Source of the DNA: Drosophila miranda
Lineage: Eukaryota > Arthropoda > Insecta > Diptera > Drosophilidae
Assembly (NCBI RefSeq): GCF_003369915.1
Contig: NC_046677.1
Location: forward strand, 16,554,001 to 16,618,000
DNA length: 64,000 nt
Direction: 5' to 3'
Part shown: positions 27,675-39,989 of the stretch, one piece after another
How positions within the stretch are numbered: position 1 is the stretch's first letter
How the letters are laid out: every line of letters begins with the position of its first letter
Notes under the pieces: model-generated
What the model was told of the DNA's origin: nothing
Databases searched by the model: none
The model's input: only the letters and a program-made list of their open reading frames with translations
Translations under genes and position numbers: made by a program

Positions 27675-28281
27675 ATGTCGAAGATGGTAAGTCAAGAGGC
27701 CATCCTATGCCCGGCGTGCACTCATCATTCTCCTCTTGCAGCACATTGTTGTTCTTGTTGCTGCCGCTTCCGTCCTGATGGCCGGAGTGCGAGTGCTGGC
27801 GCTTCCCTCGGACTCAGCCGATGCCCACGCCGAGATCCGTAGCTTTGTCAACGAGCTGAAGCAGGACGACGGCAGCTACAACTACCAGTTCGAGACGACC
27901 AACGGCATTGCCCAACAGGAGCAGGGAGTGGGCGGCTACTACGCCTCCGGCTCGTCACAGTACTACAGCCCGGAGGGCCAGCTCATCCAGCTGACCTACA
28001 CGGCCGACGAGAATGGCTTCCAGCCTCAGGGCGAGCACCTGCCCACGCCACCACCCATCCCGGAGGCCATTCTCAAGTCGCTGGAGTGGATCCGCAACCA
28101 CCCAGAGGAGAACGACGAGTACGAGCACCACGATCACGGCCATGGTCATGGTCATGGGGCCGAGCAGGGTAAACAGTATCTGCAGCAGGAACAGTCGCGG
28201 CAGCTGCCAGTGGGCCCTCAGCTTGCTCCGGTCTCAGCGCCGGCAGCAGCATCTGGTCTTCCCTACGAGAGGAAGATTTGA
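27675..28281 (+). CDS. Cuticular protein, CPR family, RR-1 type (two exons)
   Basis: Exon 1 codes only for M-S-K-M (27675-27686). A 55-bp intron (GTAAGT at 27687, CAG ending at 27741) follows, and exon 2 runs to TGA at 28279-28281, giving 183 residues. An intron just inside the signal peptide is typical of this family. Residues 5-24 form a hydrophobic signal peptide. The Rebers-Riddiford chitin-binding domain spans about 47-110, from [10 protein letters not shown] through Y-T-A-D-E-N-G-F to P-T-P-P-P-I-P, the RR-1 pattern of soft cuticle. A tail of about 70 residues has an [10 protein letters not shown] stretch, then Gln and Pro/Ala-rich sequence. The product is secreted and binds chitin in the procuticle. 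It looks intact. Assignment to one named Cpr locus is not possible from memory. Confidence 0.93.
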
Positions 28282-28469
28282 ATAAGTGGCGCCCCCAGCT
28301 CGTGCCTCGTGCTCCCCTTCATCTTGTCCATTGCCAGAAAAAACACACGCATTGTATATAGTGTAGACCCCATCCACATCAACATAAACATGCTCCTGGG
28401 CCGCTCGATTGCGTGTCCGTTGTCGGCTCGGCTGACGTTCACATTTATTGCCAGAGATAATAATAGTAT

Positions 28470-28475
28470 AATAAA
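28470..28475 (+). terminator. Poly(A) signal of the cuticle gene
   Basis: AATAAA about 190 bp downstream of the cuticle gene's stop codon, inside AT-rich sequence, is the first canonical signal after the CDS. Confidence 0.65.
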
Positions 28476-28842
28476 AGAAAAGTACAATTAAATATTGTTG
28501 TTTATACCATATTAAACTATACCATATACTACTCTGATGAACCAGACGAGGCTCCAGCATCATTATCTACACAAGCATATGGCCGGCCATTCAGCTCCGA
28601 GTTTCCTTCGAGTCTCAGCTGACCAGCATGCATCTTGTCTCGGGTTTCTAAACAGCCCAATATTAGCCAATAATCCATAGATGATAGCCAGTGGTACAGC
28701 AGTAAAGTAAATCCATTTATTGCTTGTTGTTTGCACTGCCCACTCTGCCATTGTAATCTACGCACATACGAGTATGCATATTTGTATGTATAAATGTACA
28801 TATGCTCCCGCACAGCAGCCGCCTACGCAGCCGTTCTCTCGC

Positions 28843-29034
28843 CTCTCTCGATCTGTCGCGCTCTCGCTTGCATTAGGGCTTTTTTCACTCGCGTCTTTCT
28901 TACTTCTTTCTCTTCTTGCTCTCTATAGCTCTACCGCTCTCGATTTGTCGCGCTCTCGCTTGCATTAGAGCTTTTTTCATTATTTTGCCTTCTCTAACGC
29001 TCTGTCGATTTGTTGCGCTCTCGCTTGCATTAGG
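28843..29034. repeat. Three imperfect direct repeats of a CTCTCG...TTGCATTAG unit
   Basis: The core TCGCGCTCTCGCTTGCATTA (TTGCGC... in the third) is found in copies at about 28843-28887, 28936-28979 and 28999-29034. Each is preceded by TCGATYTGT, and the first two are followed by GCTTTTTTCA. Spacers are CT-rich. On the minus strand the unit is GAGAGCG-rich, like GAGA-factor/CLAMP targets. It lies about 0.4 kb past the cuticle gene's poly(A) signal and may be a regulatory array or part of a repeat family. Confidence 0.7.
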
Positions 29035-32000
29035 TCATAATCATTTCGGCCGCCTGCCCTTGAATTTAGTTTGCAAGTAGCACTTTCTCCTCGCGCATCG
29101 TGTATCGGCATAGAATTGACTTAGAAATTAAATAATGGACAATATTTTCATCATGTGCTCGTGTTGGGTGAGAGAGATGGGAGAGAGAGCGAGACATATG
29201 TACATATACATATGGCGGTATAAAAAACAGTAGCGGAAAAAATACATTAGGTGGAAAGCGGATACACAAAGTGCACAAATTAATTCGAGAAAATGTGTTA
29301 CCAGCGGTCGTGGTTCCTCTCTTTCTCTCCGTGCTTTTCCCCATCTCTCACGACAAGTGCGAAACGAAAGTGAGAGAGATCAGGAACAGATCCCCCTCGA
29401 TTTCGGTCTCCTTCATGGAGTTGTTCCAATTAGCAATCGCAAAAGCCGTTCTATCCCCAACCCTAAATGTCTTACTAAAACGTTGGACTGATTTAAAGGG
29501 ACATAAGGCCGATCTCCGTTTCTGCAGTGCAGCAGCATGATTCTGTTGGATAAACAGGTAAGTACTGGCAAAAATGCCAGGTTTCTGTGGTGATTGATAG
29601 CTGAATCGAAATTGATATCTTGTTTCTAAGAGTTTAACCAACGTAAGCCAGAATTGAATGAGGATGTTGTCCGATTCGAGGTAATGCCACATTTTTGATA
29701 GTCGAACTCTCCTAGAAAACCGCATACTATTCTTTGGCTTCATAAAATTATACACGTACTCTTGAACTTAAATGTTCTGTTAATTGTAAATGTTTTACTC
29801 TGCACAAGTCAACATGTACCATAAGAACAATCTGCACTGGTGCATAAATTACACGCAGAACACACATACACACTTAGTCAAACGCAGAACCTCTCATACA
29901 TACAGTACAAGGAAATGCAATTAAAAGGACGACAAGCAGCTTCATTAACAATGCTCCCCTTATAGGGCTTCGCTCCACCCCACTCCGCTCCACTCTTCTA
30001 TAGTTTCTACCTCATTTTAATATTTACTTTTTTAGCTGAATTTTTTTCTACCCTGTACTTGTAGGGGGTATGTTGGCTACGGCAAATAGATACTACCTTT
30101 ACAGAGTAGTTCTTCAGCTAAAGTTTCTTCCTAATCTGACTTCATAATAGTTTTACTATTACAAATCAATTATATAGCGTTTCCCACTCTATATGTATTA
30201 GAGATACTCTGCATAGGAGAGTGGGCTTTTATTTCCTGTTCTGTTAGCCCCAAGTGTTACCTGTATGGCCTCAACACTTTTAAGAAAATAATAATATCCG
30301 AGGATCGCGTCCAGTCCTGGCCCAAACCAGCGGGTCAGACTGTAGCTGTGGACTGAAGTTAAACGTAGCGCATGAATGTAGATTGAATTAAAATGTCCAT
30401 GCTTGTGGAATATGAAGAGCCCTACGTGTCCAGGTTCAGTTCCACGTCCACGGACTGATATGATTTTGCATGGGAAATAAGGAGGCAGGCATCCAGCCAG
30501 GCAGGCAGTCGGACGGGCAGCCAGGCAAGATGGCTTATAACTTATGCCGTCCGTAACTGTCCCATTGACAGTTTGCCAGTTGGCCGTGTAAGCGACTCGT
30601 TAAAACTTAAGCCAAGTCACGTGGTTCCATCCATGTCCGCGTGTCGTCGCTCGCTTTCTCTCACTCTAACCATCCATTGTCTATGTGTAACTAATTCTGG
30701 CGGGAACATCACCAGTCCAGTGTGGTGGCATCGAGGAGCGGAGTCGCACCTTGGAGCGGTGGGGTGACTTTAGGCAACTAAGTGGCGTTGCTGCCACTCT
30801 TTGATCTCTGCGAGGTATTCCAGAATTCGTATATTCTTTTGCCCACCTCATCGAATTTTCTTTTATAGACTAAAAATATCCATCCAAAATCATGCCTCCC
30901 TTAGCAAGGACATAACCATAAATATTCTGCCTCATCCACAATGCAGGCCAAAAGAAACCTTTGCCTTGAGAAACGTTGCTTTTCCTCTTTGCTCCTTTAT
31001 TTTCTTCCTATGTGTGTGTGAATTTTATGGAAATCTTTTCGCCTCGAGGTTGAACCCGACACCTAGGATGCATTTTGACGTAAAGGAGCTTAAAAGATTT
31101 AGTGCCATGTTCAGATTTTATTCCGTGGATTTCTAATTAAATATTGAAAGGCTTACTCCTCTTAATGGTATTTGTTCGCAGTCCAATTGATTTATGTAGA
31201 CTTTTATGGCTATACTTTTTTATAAATTCAACTTTTCTTGGATTTTTACTACCATTGTTTTAGTTTCTCAAAGTAAACTTTTACTTGGGAATTCTTTATT
31301 AAATGTAGTATATAGCAAATTTGAATTAGCCCTTCAGTGTACTCTGCCACATTTTCTGTGCCACGTTGTCATAACAACGAAAGTTTTTTGTCCTTCTCCT
31401 TACTCTTGTTTGCACAAAGGTTAACTTCTCGAAAAAATTTAATGGTGAACGCATAGGGGCTTGACCACGCCCAAGTAACCACAGTATCGCTGCAGATGGC
31501 CCAATTTCATCACTTATTTGGCACATCGCCCGCACCTTTCGTCCGGTTGCCATCTTTGAAGCCCACCTTTAATAGACCGCAGCGTGTTGCCGTGCATTCA
31601 GTGGCAAATGAAGCTAGTTTTCATTAAAAAACTTGTTAATTAGTTAATGGATTCCACGTTTTTTCCCTAAATTTTTTTCCCCGCCTCTTCCCGTTGTTCC
31701 CGGCATATTTTACCACTAGGTTTTTGCCTTCTTTTTGCCATTTATGAAAAATTACTAAAAATTACTACTATTTTAGTCATTACCAAGTTGCATATTTGGT
31801 GCGGAACATCTTTTTGTTATGGTATTGGAGCTGATAGAAAAGTTCTGAATTTTATTAAATTTTGTGGAGACTATATTGGAGCTAGCTGGAAGATGACAGA
31901 ATGCGGAAGTCTATCCAAGCAAAATTCCATTGTTGGCTTGAAACCTTTTCATCACACCTTCCATAGTAATTTGGAGCCCTTTATTTTATTTATAATCCTC

Positions 32001-32898
32001 ATTGTTGTTGCATTTCGTTGGTCATTAATTGTGCAACGCCCTGTACATCGCCTCGGACAATGCTGATCGCTTAAAAGTGTGCAACGCGCATCGGGGAAAA
32101 AAATGTGCAAAAACCTCATAAAAAATGCAAGGGAATCGCACAAATTTACAGAGATATGCAAAATGGTAGCTGTGGGTAGTTTGGGCCATGGGCGTGCCTG
32201 GATGCATTGTGTTCCAGAGGTAGATGCATGTATAAAATAATTTTTTGTTCGTCATCGTCGTCGCCGGAATTTTATTTTCACAAATACAAACGTATTTCAA
32301 CGATGCAAAGAATTTTAAAAATTTTAAATTATCAGCAGAAAATACAAAAAATTTTCTTCTTAACGAGTATGTCCTCCCTTTAGTGTACAATAGAATGTAT
32401 TTTTTTCAATGAATTCCAAATAAATATCTGAAATCCTTTACGATTTCCCTCTCCTTTGGCTCACACACCATTTAATGGCTAAAAAATCCCCGAATCCCCG
32501 AAAAAGCTTCCCCCTGATGCCTTTAGAAATCCTAATTAATATGTTATCAACGAGGAGCCAAATGTCGGTCATAAAATTCGATCTAAAGCTTTTACAGGCA
32601 TAAAAATCACACAAACAGAAAAAACAAAACCATAAGCTTTTACAACACAGAAACATACAATAGAAAACAAATAAAATGGTGGGAAAAGTCCGGGAGAGCA
32701 GAGTCAGCTCCTATCAAGATACAGCTTCAAATAATGTTCATTTATAGATCTCGATTTGATTACATTGGAGCAAATAGCCAACAATTGGACTGCATGCAGC
32801 GACATGCCGAGGGACATGGTCATTTGTGGCAGAAACAGGCAATCGTCTTAAATGAACAGGGTCAACCACACAGTCTCAAGACTGATAAGCAGGCTTAG
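29035..32898. other. Stretch without a recognised gene
   Basis: No coding region with motif or codon support was seen on either strand. Short palindrome-like TACCC...GGGTA pieces occur near 30.05 kb but are too diverged to assign. Homopolymer A and T runs are frequent. Confidence 0.55.
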
Positions 32899-33117
32899 GA
32901 CAAGTCATTTTCATCAAAAGGAGCATCAACAGCATCTGGAGAAGAAGCTACGACAGCAATGGACTTAGATGTGAGACCGTCGACAAGTGCGAGTGCGAGT
33001 GGGCGAGCAGTTGGCATATCAGGCACTTCCGGTATGAATGCATTGTCGGCACCGGAAACAGCAACCGTGCCTGTGGCTGGCAACAGCAATGCGGAGCATT
33101 CCCTGCCACACCATTAA
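32899..33117 (+). other. Possible decayed or unassigned coding segment (72 codons)
   Basis: One frame stays open for 72 codons, from just after a TAG at 32896 to TAA at 33115. It encodes a Ser/Thr/Ala-rich, low-complexity sequence including M-D-L-D-V-R-P-S-T-S-A-S-A-S-G. Drosophila regulatory proteins often contain such stretches. A possible acceptor (AAGCAG) lies just upstream and no clear donor follows. The codon bias is weak. It could be a last exon, a pseudogene piece or chance. Confidence 0.25.
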
Positions 33118-33894
33118 CGGGAGCGACATTGGGCAAACCCAATGATTGGGTTTTTATTCCTGTGTTTGCGGATATTGTTAAGCTGGAAATGGGCGAACGG
33201 GAGAGCTGTTTGCAGCGGTAAAATTAATTTGCCTGGAACCCAACAAATTTGATTGATGTTACATTATTACTTATCCGGATCACGAGAAAAAATCAAGGGC
33301 ACGTAATCATAAAAGCGTATTAAATATAACATTAACGAAAAAATCGTATGGAGAGTAGATCATATTCTTGCAAACCCAAAAACTCGAGTTTGTACAATTT
33401 AATCGATTGTTTTCATAAAGAGTATTTGAAAATGTAATTATTAAGTATTCCTCGCAGTCTCACCGCAGTCTTCAGTCTCCTTGAACGCGAGGAACAACAC
33501 AGTAAGCTAACTGATGAAAGGAGAGCTTGGCCACGAAGAACAGTCAAGAACAGTCCATCAGTCATTGCTTCATAGATATCTGTGACATCAGAGACCTACA
33601 CTTTTTGAGACCAACATCTAAACTAATACAATATACCCTTGAGCTTTACGAATACCTGGCACAAAAAGAGAAATAAACTGTTTCTCGGCCCTCGGTGCAT
33701 GAATTGCATAGCTACCCGCACAGCGAAAGCCTCTCTCCATACTCTTTCCCTTTTAAAACCTCCTCCACCAATTAAGTCCTGTACCATTTTGCCATGACTT
33801 TTTATCATCGAGCAAAACATACACTCCTCACTCTACTCCTTCTTTCCACTCACTCATTCGGTCCTTCTTCCTCCTCTTTATTTTGTGTGTGCAG

Positions 33895-34046
33895 CTTACA
33901 AAATGGCCACATCAATATGGCGGCCTTCGATCGGATGGCGGCCATTGTCGGCGCGTTCACGAAGCACATGCAGGCGCCATCCAAGGGGAGGACGAGTACT
34001 TTGGCCGACATATGCAGCAAACTACAAAACTCGGCAAAGCGGATAA
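33895..34046 (+). CDS. Probable single coding exon of an unidentified gene
   Basis: A long pyrimidine tract (33820-33890) ends in the acceptor TGTGTGTGCAG at 33894. The following 152 bp are open in the frame containing M-A-A-F-D-R-M-A-A-I-V-G-A-F-T and ending near S-K-L-Q-N-S-A-K-R-I-S, with a GTAATA donor at 34047. Codons are GC-rich at third positions (GCG GCC TTC, AAG CAC ATG CAG GCG), unlike the flanks. An in-frame ATG at 33917 could be the start. No partner exon could be joined confidently within the window, so the other exons may be distant. I do not recognise the family. Confidence 0.45.
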
Positions 34047-34049
34047 GTA

Positions 34050-36825
34050 ATATTCGCAAAAGTCAAAAACTTGTCCTCTTCTCCTCCTCTGCCGTTGGTG
34101 TGTGCTTGAATTTTTCAATATTCTTTTTACCTCTTTTCTGCTCTGCGTATTTTATGGCATTTTTCCACATTTTTCACTGGCACTCGGTGCCGCAAACAGT
34201 TCTGATACCCTTACAAGTGGGTCATTTTGAGCAGAAGTTCTGTAATGGATGGAAAGGAGTACTTGTGAGCATTAAAGGCATGCGAGTATCCTAGTTGAGT
34301 CCTGTCCACATCTTAATAGTTAAAGAAATATTGTTCACAATGCTTGATTAACTCCTGATTATTTCAATTAATTTAAACTATGTTTATTTATAAGATTTTG
34401 AATCGTCGAACATGAAATGTGGAAATATTTCATTCTTAAGTTCTTTGCAGTCTCTTCAAAACTTATTTCTTATGTTCTTTACAGTCTCCAAAGAAGAATT
34501 TTGTGTAATTTCAGTAGATTTGAAAACTATTTTCTGCATATATTCAGTAAATTGTATTACCAGCCTCGGTCCGTTTTAAAAAGTTTTAAAAGAAGTTATC
34601 CACCAAAAAGTCCTGAAAAACTCCAACATGAACTTCAATTAATCCGTGAATCCTCAACCCCCAAGATAAAGCGGAATTTATTTGCAGAGTAAATATCAAC
34701 TGGAAAAGTCCTGTTCCAAAAAACAGGCAACATTCAACAAAAGTTGCAAATGCAAAAACAATTGTTCCGCTCATTTTGTGTTTCTTTTTTTTTTAAATCC
34801 TTCTTGGAGCTGTCAGCAGGGCGTTGCTGTTGCTATATTTTTCACGGAATGTGCACATGAAAAAAATACCTGAAATAAGCCCAAACTAAAGACAGATTGG
34901 GAGAAGGATGCAGCCGTGGTAGCTAGGAGAAACATGTTGCTTGAAAGCGGGCAAAGACATAAAAAAGGAACAAGAAAGTGCAGAAATGAAAGGCCCCAGC
35001 ACACATACTCGTAGAGACCCACGAACTCATTATAACCCCACGCAGATTAAGGCAACTTTTGAAGTCTGTTGCTACTGGCAAAAGAAACAACCAGAAGCAT
35101 AAACAAAATATTGGGCTTGTTAGTCGAATTAATAGATACCCTGTCAGAGTTATGTTTCGTAAGATTCAAGTAATAAAAAATGCTGATTATTTTTTGGAAC
35201 TTCCGCAACGCTAAGAAATAGAAAACTGTCATACGTATGTACATATATCTACTCGAACTTTGATGTTGATTAAGAAAAACTACATAAAGTCCAATCCATT
35301 AAAAATATCTTCTCGAACTCATAAAACCCTTTGTTAGGGTATAAATCCCACATCTGAAGCATATAAAGAAGTTGTCTTTGGGGGTTGGGGCAAAACGCAT
35401 CGACAGCACCGGATGGTTAAAAAAAAGGAATGAAAACTTACTGAGGAGAGCATTTCTGTGGTGTGTTTTTATGCCTGGTAATTCCGGCTCTGAGCCTGAG
35501 GCCGGAAAACTTTATCTGTGAGTGAATGACGTCATGCAAATGAGGTTTACTGGGTAACCGAGTAAACTCTGCTTACCTTTGGGGGGATGCCGAAAAAACC
35601 TATTTAGAAAGAATGCACTAAGCGCTCAATAAGATTTTAAAGATATTTTACACTTATTACAATTAAATTTTGAGGGAATATTCAACTGTTTTGTTTAGAA
35701 AACACAAACTTTAAGTGGAGAAACGAGGCAGGGAATGCCCTTCTATTGGAATGATATTCCTCTTTAATGAAGAATCAAAACCTGTAGAATGTACGTTCAC
35801 CACTTGAAGATGTTTTAGTTTTGTACATATAATTGTTGGGGAGAAATGTTTTTCATATATAAGAAGGATATTTCACCGAGATAATTTTATTTTATATTCA
35901 AAATGTGTTAACTAAGTTTAAAAATGTTATCAAGGTATATAATTTATTTTATATAAAAGATATGTTGAGTAAGAAAGTACCCCAGAAATCTATTTCATGT
36001 TCCGGATTGTGTGTCGATTGTGTTTAAACCTGTTGTGTCTCCCCAATTTCTTTTGTTTACGGCTTTAGGACAGTGCCAAGATTTAGTTGAAAGTTGCTAT
36101 TGTTATTGTGGTTTTTCTCAGTGTCTTTCACACAAAAATCCTAATGCGTTTCCCACTTGTTTTCCGGCATCCATTCTCTTGCAGTTAGTGTAGTTGTTTA
36201 GCTAAGTCAACCGAGCATCTTCTAACTCTGTGTCTCCTCAGCATATAACCAAAACAAAAAAAAACTGTCCAGCAGCTCAGAAAAGTTTAGCTGAACTTTA
36301 AGCCAAGTCCCTGAGAAAAATACGAATAAAAGATAACTTTTCAAATTTTGATGCACTTTTGAAAACTGTGTAAATAAATGTTGGGCTTGTCGACTTTTTC
36401 GGCAGGCGTTTTCCGTTAAGGCAACATATTTTTTTCAGTAGAAAGATCTATTTGATCCCTTGGAAGCTGCTGGTTCACCATGCATTTTTTATTGGTGTAG
36501 ATGGTGATGTGTAGATAAAGTAATTCAAACTAAGACCAAACTAAGTACAGATGTGCGGCACTTCTTATTCACTGCAGTTTATGGCGATACAGAAAGTCTT
36601 CTAAACTACTAAGTGGGTTGTACGATTAACTGTGAAAAGTACTGATATTGGTTATAGGCTTAAGATTATATGCCTCCCCAAGCTTCAAATATCTAAACGT
36701 ATAAACACCTACTAAAGCCGAAGACAAACATTGAAAACCCTGCCAAAAAATTAGCATAGACTAAAAGCACAACAAAAATTATTTCAAAATCCCATCAAAG
36801 CAACACAAAATCATTAAATTGTTTT
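34050..36825. other. Stretch without a recognised gene
   Basis: AT-rich sequence with short frames lacking motifs. It ends where the first DINE element begins. No RNA gene was noticed. Confidence 0.55.
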
Positions 36826-37386
36826 TATACCCGATACTCAAAATGAGTATTGGGGTATATTAGATTTGTGGTAAAAGTGGATGTGTGTAACGTCCAGAAG
36901 GAATCGTTTCCGACCCCATAAAGTATATATATTCTTGATCAGCATCAATAGCCGAGTCGATTGAGCCCTGTCTGTCTTTCCGTCTGTCCGTCCGTCCGTC
37001 CGTCCGTCCGTCCGTCCGTCCGTCCCCTGCTCAAAGACTATAAGAGCTAGAGCAACGATGTTTTGGATCCAGACTTCTGTGATATGTCACTGCTACAAAA
37101 ATATTTCAAAACTTCGCCCCGCCCACTTCCGCCCCCACAAAGGACGAAAATCTGGGGCATCCACAAATCTCAGAGACTATTAAGGCTAGAGTAACCAAAT
37201 TTGGTATCCGCACTTCTGTTAGATCTCACTATAAATCGTATATCTCAGAATTTCGAACCACCCCCTTCCGCCCCCACAAAAGACGAAAATCTGTTGCATC
37301 CACAATATTGCAGATTCGAGAAAACTAAAAACGCAGAATCATAGATAATGACCATATCTATCAGATTGCTGAATCTGGATCAGATC
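36826..37386 (+). mobile_element. DINE-1/mini-me (Helentron-derived) element, copy 1, truncated and internally deleted
   Basis: It begins TATACCCGATACTCAAAATG and carries the conserved block ending TATATATTCTTGATCAGCAT, then a (GTCC)n run at about 36969-37025. The 3' end stops at GGATCAGATC, where full copies in this window continue. An internal block is missing between two of the element's own GACGAAAATCTG repeats, so it is about 560 bp long. The GTCY microsatellite and conserved core identify the mini-me/DINE-1 family, non-autonomous relatives of Helitrons. Confidence 0.85.
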
Positions 37387-37677
37387 CAGATTCCTTCCAG
37401 ATAGCCTTGAGCGCAATTCAGCGATTGATCGCTTTCGAATACAATTCCTCAATCGCCCACAAAGATCTTTGCTGCATTGGTATCGGTTGGAAAATTGGAA
37501 AACCATCCATTAGATGCTCTCAAACTACCTCATTTGGAGCCCAAGTGGTTGATCCACCCATCTACAATCCAGTAAAACTCTATAATATAATGGCGTTCCC
37601 TTTTAATTGAAGAAGATTCAGTTTCCCCTTGATATATTTAGGTCGCTTTTCGTTTTCTGTAGCAGTTTGTCCACATC

Positions 37678-38106
37678 TCAGGCGAAATAAAGGCGCCGAA
37701 ATGCTTTGCGCAGCTCCCGATTGCATGTGGGGCAGCGGGGGCTTTGAATGGTCGCCGTCAACCACGATAGGCACGGCTCGCAAAGGATATGGCTACATGC
37801 TGGGGCCATGGCGCAACCATCGGTGAACTTCTTTCGACACACGCTGCAGAAAGGGTAGGAAAGCTTCTCTGTATTCTCTTCATTGGTCTTCTGACGCTTG
37901 GCAGCCGATGGTCCAGCTTGATCGTCGTCTTCAGTATCGGGTTGAGTGGATTTGCCCAGTAGCTGAATCAATGGTTGTCCGCCAGTCGATGCCTGTGTGG
38001 TTGCCACTCCGCCAGTCGATGCTTCTCTGAATCTCACTACTGTAGTAGTTAGTTTGCGCATTGTTTCGTTCGATGGGAACGATATCTTGCTTTTCGTATT
38101 TCCCAT
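37678..38106 (-). CDS. Small C3HC4 RING-finger protein, copy A (142 residues)
   Basis: The true ATG is at 38106, giving M-G-N-T-K-S-K; the frame is open a few codons further but without ATG. Gly2 with Ser6 fits the N-myristoylation pattern M-G-x-x-x-S/T. Residues 30-50 contain two A-S-T-G-G repeats, followed by an acidic stretch (T-E-D-D-D) and a basic A-K-R-Q-K. A C-terminal RING follows: Cys87, Cys90, Cys104, His106, Cys109, Cys112, Cys125, Cys128, all ligands present. RING proteins of this type act as E3 ubiquitin ligases. The gene is intronless and looks intact. The family member is not recognised; an expression site cannot be read from sequence. Confidence 0.8.
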   Translation of the reverse strand: MGNTKSKISFPSNETMRKLTTTVVRFREASTGGVATTQASTGGQPLIQLLGKSTQPDTEDDDQAGPSAAKRQKTNEENTEKLSYPFCSVCRKKFTDGCAMAPACSHILCEPCLSWLTATIQSPRCPTCNRELRKAFRRLYFA

Positions 38107-38585
38107 TTTGTAAAACACAAGAAACTTTTACAATTTTTGTAGTATTTACGACACAAGCTTCTCGACCATCGTGGAGAACGGTGTGTCCAAAGATTTATAT
38201 CAAAAGATACGCTATGCCCAAGAAAAACTTAGAAAAATGCTGAAGAAGATGTTTGTTTAATTGTTGGATGATGTTCACCATCTCCACAACTTACCAGCGG
38301 ACTATCATTCTAAGGCAAAATGTTAGTTTAAGCTAAATCACGAACGCCTTAGCCAACCCAACCTAACCCTCGGGGTCGACTTAAAATATCACCAATTCCC
38401 CATTCATCTGTTCCCACGCCAATTCTTTCCCACAATCGTAGTTTCTGTCCAAATTTGTATTTACTGTTTAACGGTTTTTTTTTGTTTGTTTTTGCATTCC
38501 TTTTTAGTTCCCTGTTTAACGTTTATATCTGTTCAAATATTTTCGTACACGAATATCGAAAGAAATTATTAATAAATAAGCCTGT

Positions 38586-38792
38586 TCACTGCCAACGGGC
38601 CCCAAATATCCAGACTGACAGAATTTCCAGAGACTCCGCAACGGTTGGCCTATCGATATATTGATTGTCATCGCCAAGGCCAATCGAAGGGGAAGCTGAA
38701 GCTTCTTGAATTGGAAAAATCGCTATTCCCGGGTTAAGGACTGTCTCTCCTTCGAATGTACCTCTTGAATCACATTTTTCCTCGAATGACAT
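38586..38792 (-). CDS. Candidate 68-residue ORF (M-S-F-E-E-K...), copy A
   Basis: ATG at 38792, TGA at 38586. The protein starts M-S-F-E-E-K-C-D-S-R-G and contains an A-S-A-S-P-S segment and G-L-G-D-D-N-Q-Y-I-D-R-P. It lies upstream of RING copy A, ending against the next DINE element. It is retained in array units 2 and 3 with two amino-acid changes and is missing from the flank of RING copy B. A possible donor (T|GTCAGT) near its end would make it a first exon. No family is recognised. Confidence 0.3.
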   Translation of the reverse strand: MSFEEKCDSRGTFEGETVLNPGIAIFPIQEASASPSIGLGDDNQYIDRPTVAESLEILSVWIFGARWQ

Positions 38793-38799
38793 ACATTTT

Positions 38800-39698
38800 T
38801 ATACCCGATACTCAAAATGAGTATTGGGGTATATTAGATTTGTGGTAAAAGTGGATGTGTGTAACGTCCAGAAGGAATCGTTTCCGACCCCATAAAGTAT
38901 ATATATTCTTGATCAGCATAAATAGCCGAGTCGATTGAGCCCTGTCTGTCTGTCCGTCTGTCCGTCCGTCCGTCCGTCCGTCCGTCCGTCCCCTTCAGCG
39001 TCTAGTGCTCAAAGACTATAAGAGCTAGAGCAACGATGTTTTGGATGCAGACTTCTGTGATATGTCACTGCTACAAAAATATTTCAAAACTTCGCCCCGC
39101 CCACTTCCGCCCCCACAAAGGACGAAAATCTGTGGCATCCACATTTTAAAACAAACGATAAAACCAAAACAGCAGAATCGGTGAGTATGACCATATCTTC
39201 TACAGTGCAAAATCTGAACCAGATCGTATAATGATTATAGCCAGAATCAAGAAAACAATTTCATTCTTTCTCGCTCTGTCTCTCTCTAACACACAGGTTT
39301 CATGGTCGGTTTTGTCAATTGCAAAATATGAGTTCAAGGATCTCAGAACCTATAAGAGCCAGAGCAACCAAATTTGGTATCCACACTCCTGTGATATCGG
39401 ACCTTGACCGTTTCGTGTCCGAATTTCGCCACACCCCCTTCCGCCCCCGCAAAGGACGAAAATCTGGGGCATCCACAAATCTCAGAGACTATTAAGGCTA
39501 GAGTAACCAAATTTTGTATCCGCACTTCTGTTAGATCTCACTATAAATCGTATATCTCAGAATTTCGCCCCACCCCCTTCCGCCCCCACAAAAGACGAAA
39601 ATCTGTTGCATCCACAATATTGCAGATTCGAGAAAACTAAAAACGCAGAATCATAGATAATGACCATATCTATCAGATTGCTGAATCTGGATCAGATC
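38800..39698 (+). mobile_element. DINE-1/mini-me element, copy 2, 3' truncated
   Basis: The 5' end is the same as the other copies, with (GTCC)n at about 38943-38991, three internal repeats of about 110-140 bp each containing the GACGAAAATCTG block, and a GA-rich segment (minus strand) at about 39264-39288. It stops at the same base as copy 1. Compared with copy 1 it keeps the middle block. Confidence 0.87.
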
Positions 39699-39989
39699 CA
39701 GATTCCTTCCAGATAGCCTTGAGCGCAATTCAGCGATTGATCGCTTTCGAATACAATTCCTCAATCGCCCACAAAGATCTCTGCTGCATTGGTATCGGTT
39801 GGAAAATTGGAAAACCATCCATTAGATGCTCTCAAACTACCTCATTTGGAACCCAAGTGGTTGATCCACCCATCTACAATCCAGTAAAACTCTATAATAT
39901 AATGGCGTTCCCTTTTAATTGAAGAAGATTCAGTTTCCCCTTGATATATTTAGGTCGCTTTTCGTTTTCTGTAGCAGTTTGTCCACATC

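Larger units (their letters stand above)
36826..38799. repeat. First DINE + RING-gene duplication unit
   Basis: It comprises a truncated DINE element, about 290 bp of shared 3' flank, the RING gene (minus) and about 690 bp of its 5' flank. It recurs at 38800-40795 with the RING genes 2312 bp apart. Both DINE copies break off at the same base, so the duplication came after that truncation. Same-orientation DINE elements bounding the unit suggest unequal crossing-over between elements. Confidence 0.75.

Noticed and set aside
30044-30075. TACCCTGTACTTGTAGGGGGTAT resembling a DINE/INE-1 end
   Set aside because: Only the short palindrome-like core matches and the following conserved motifs are missing.
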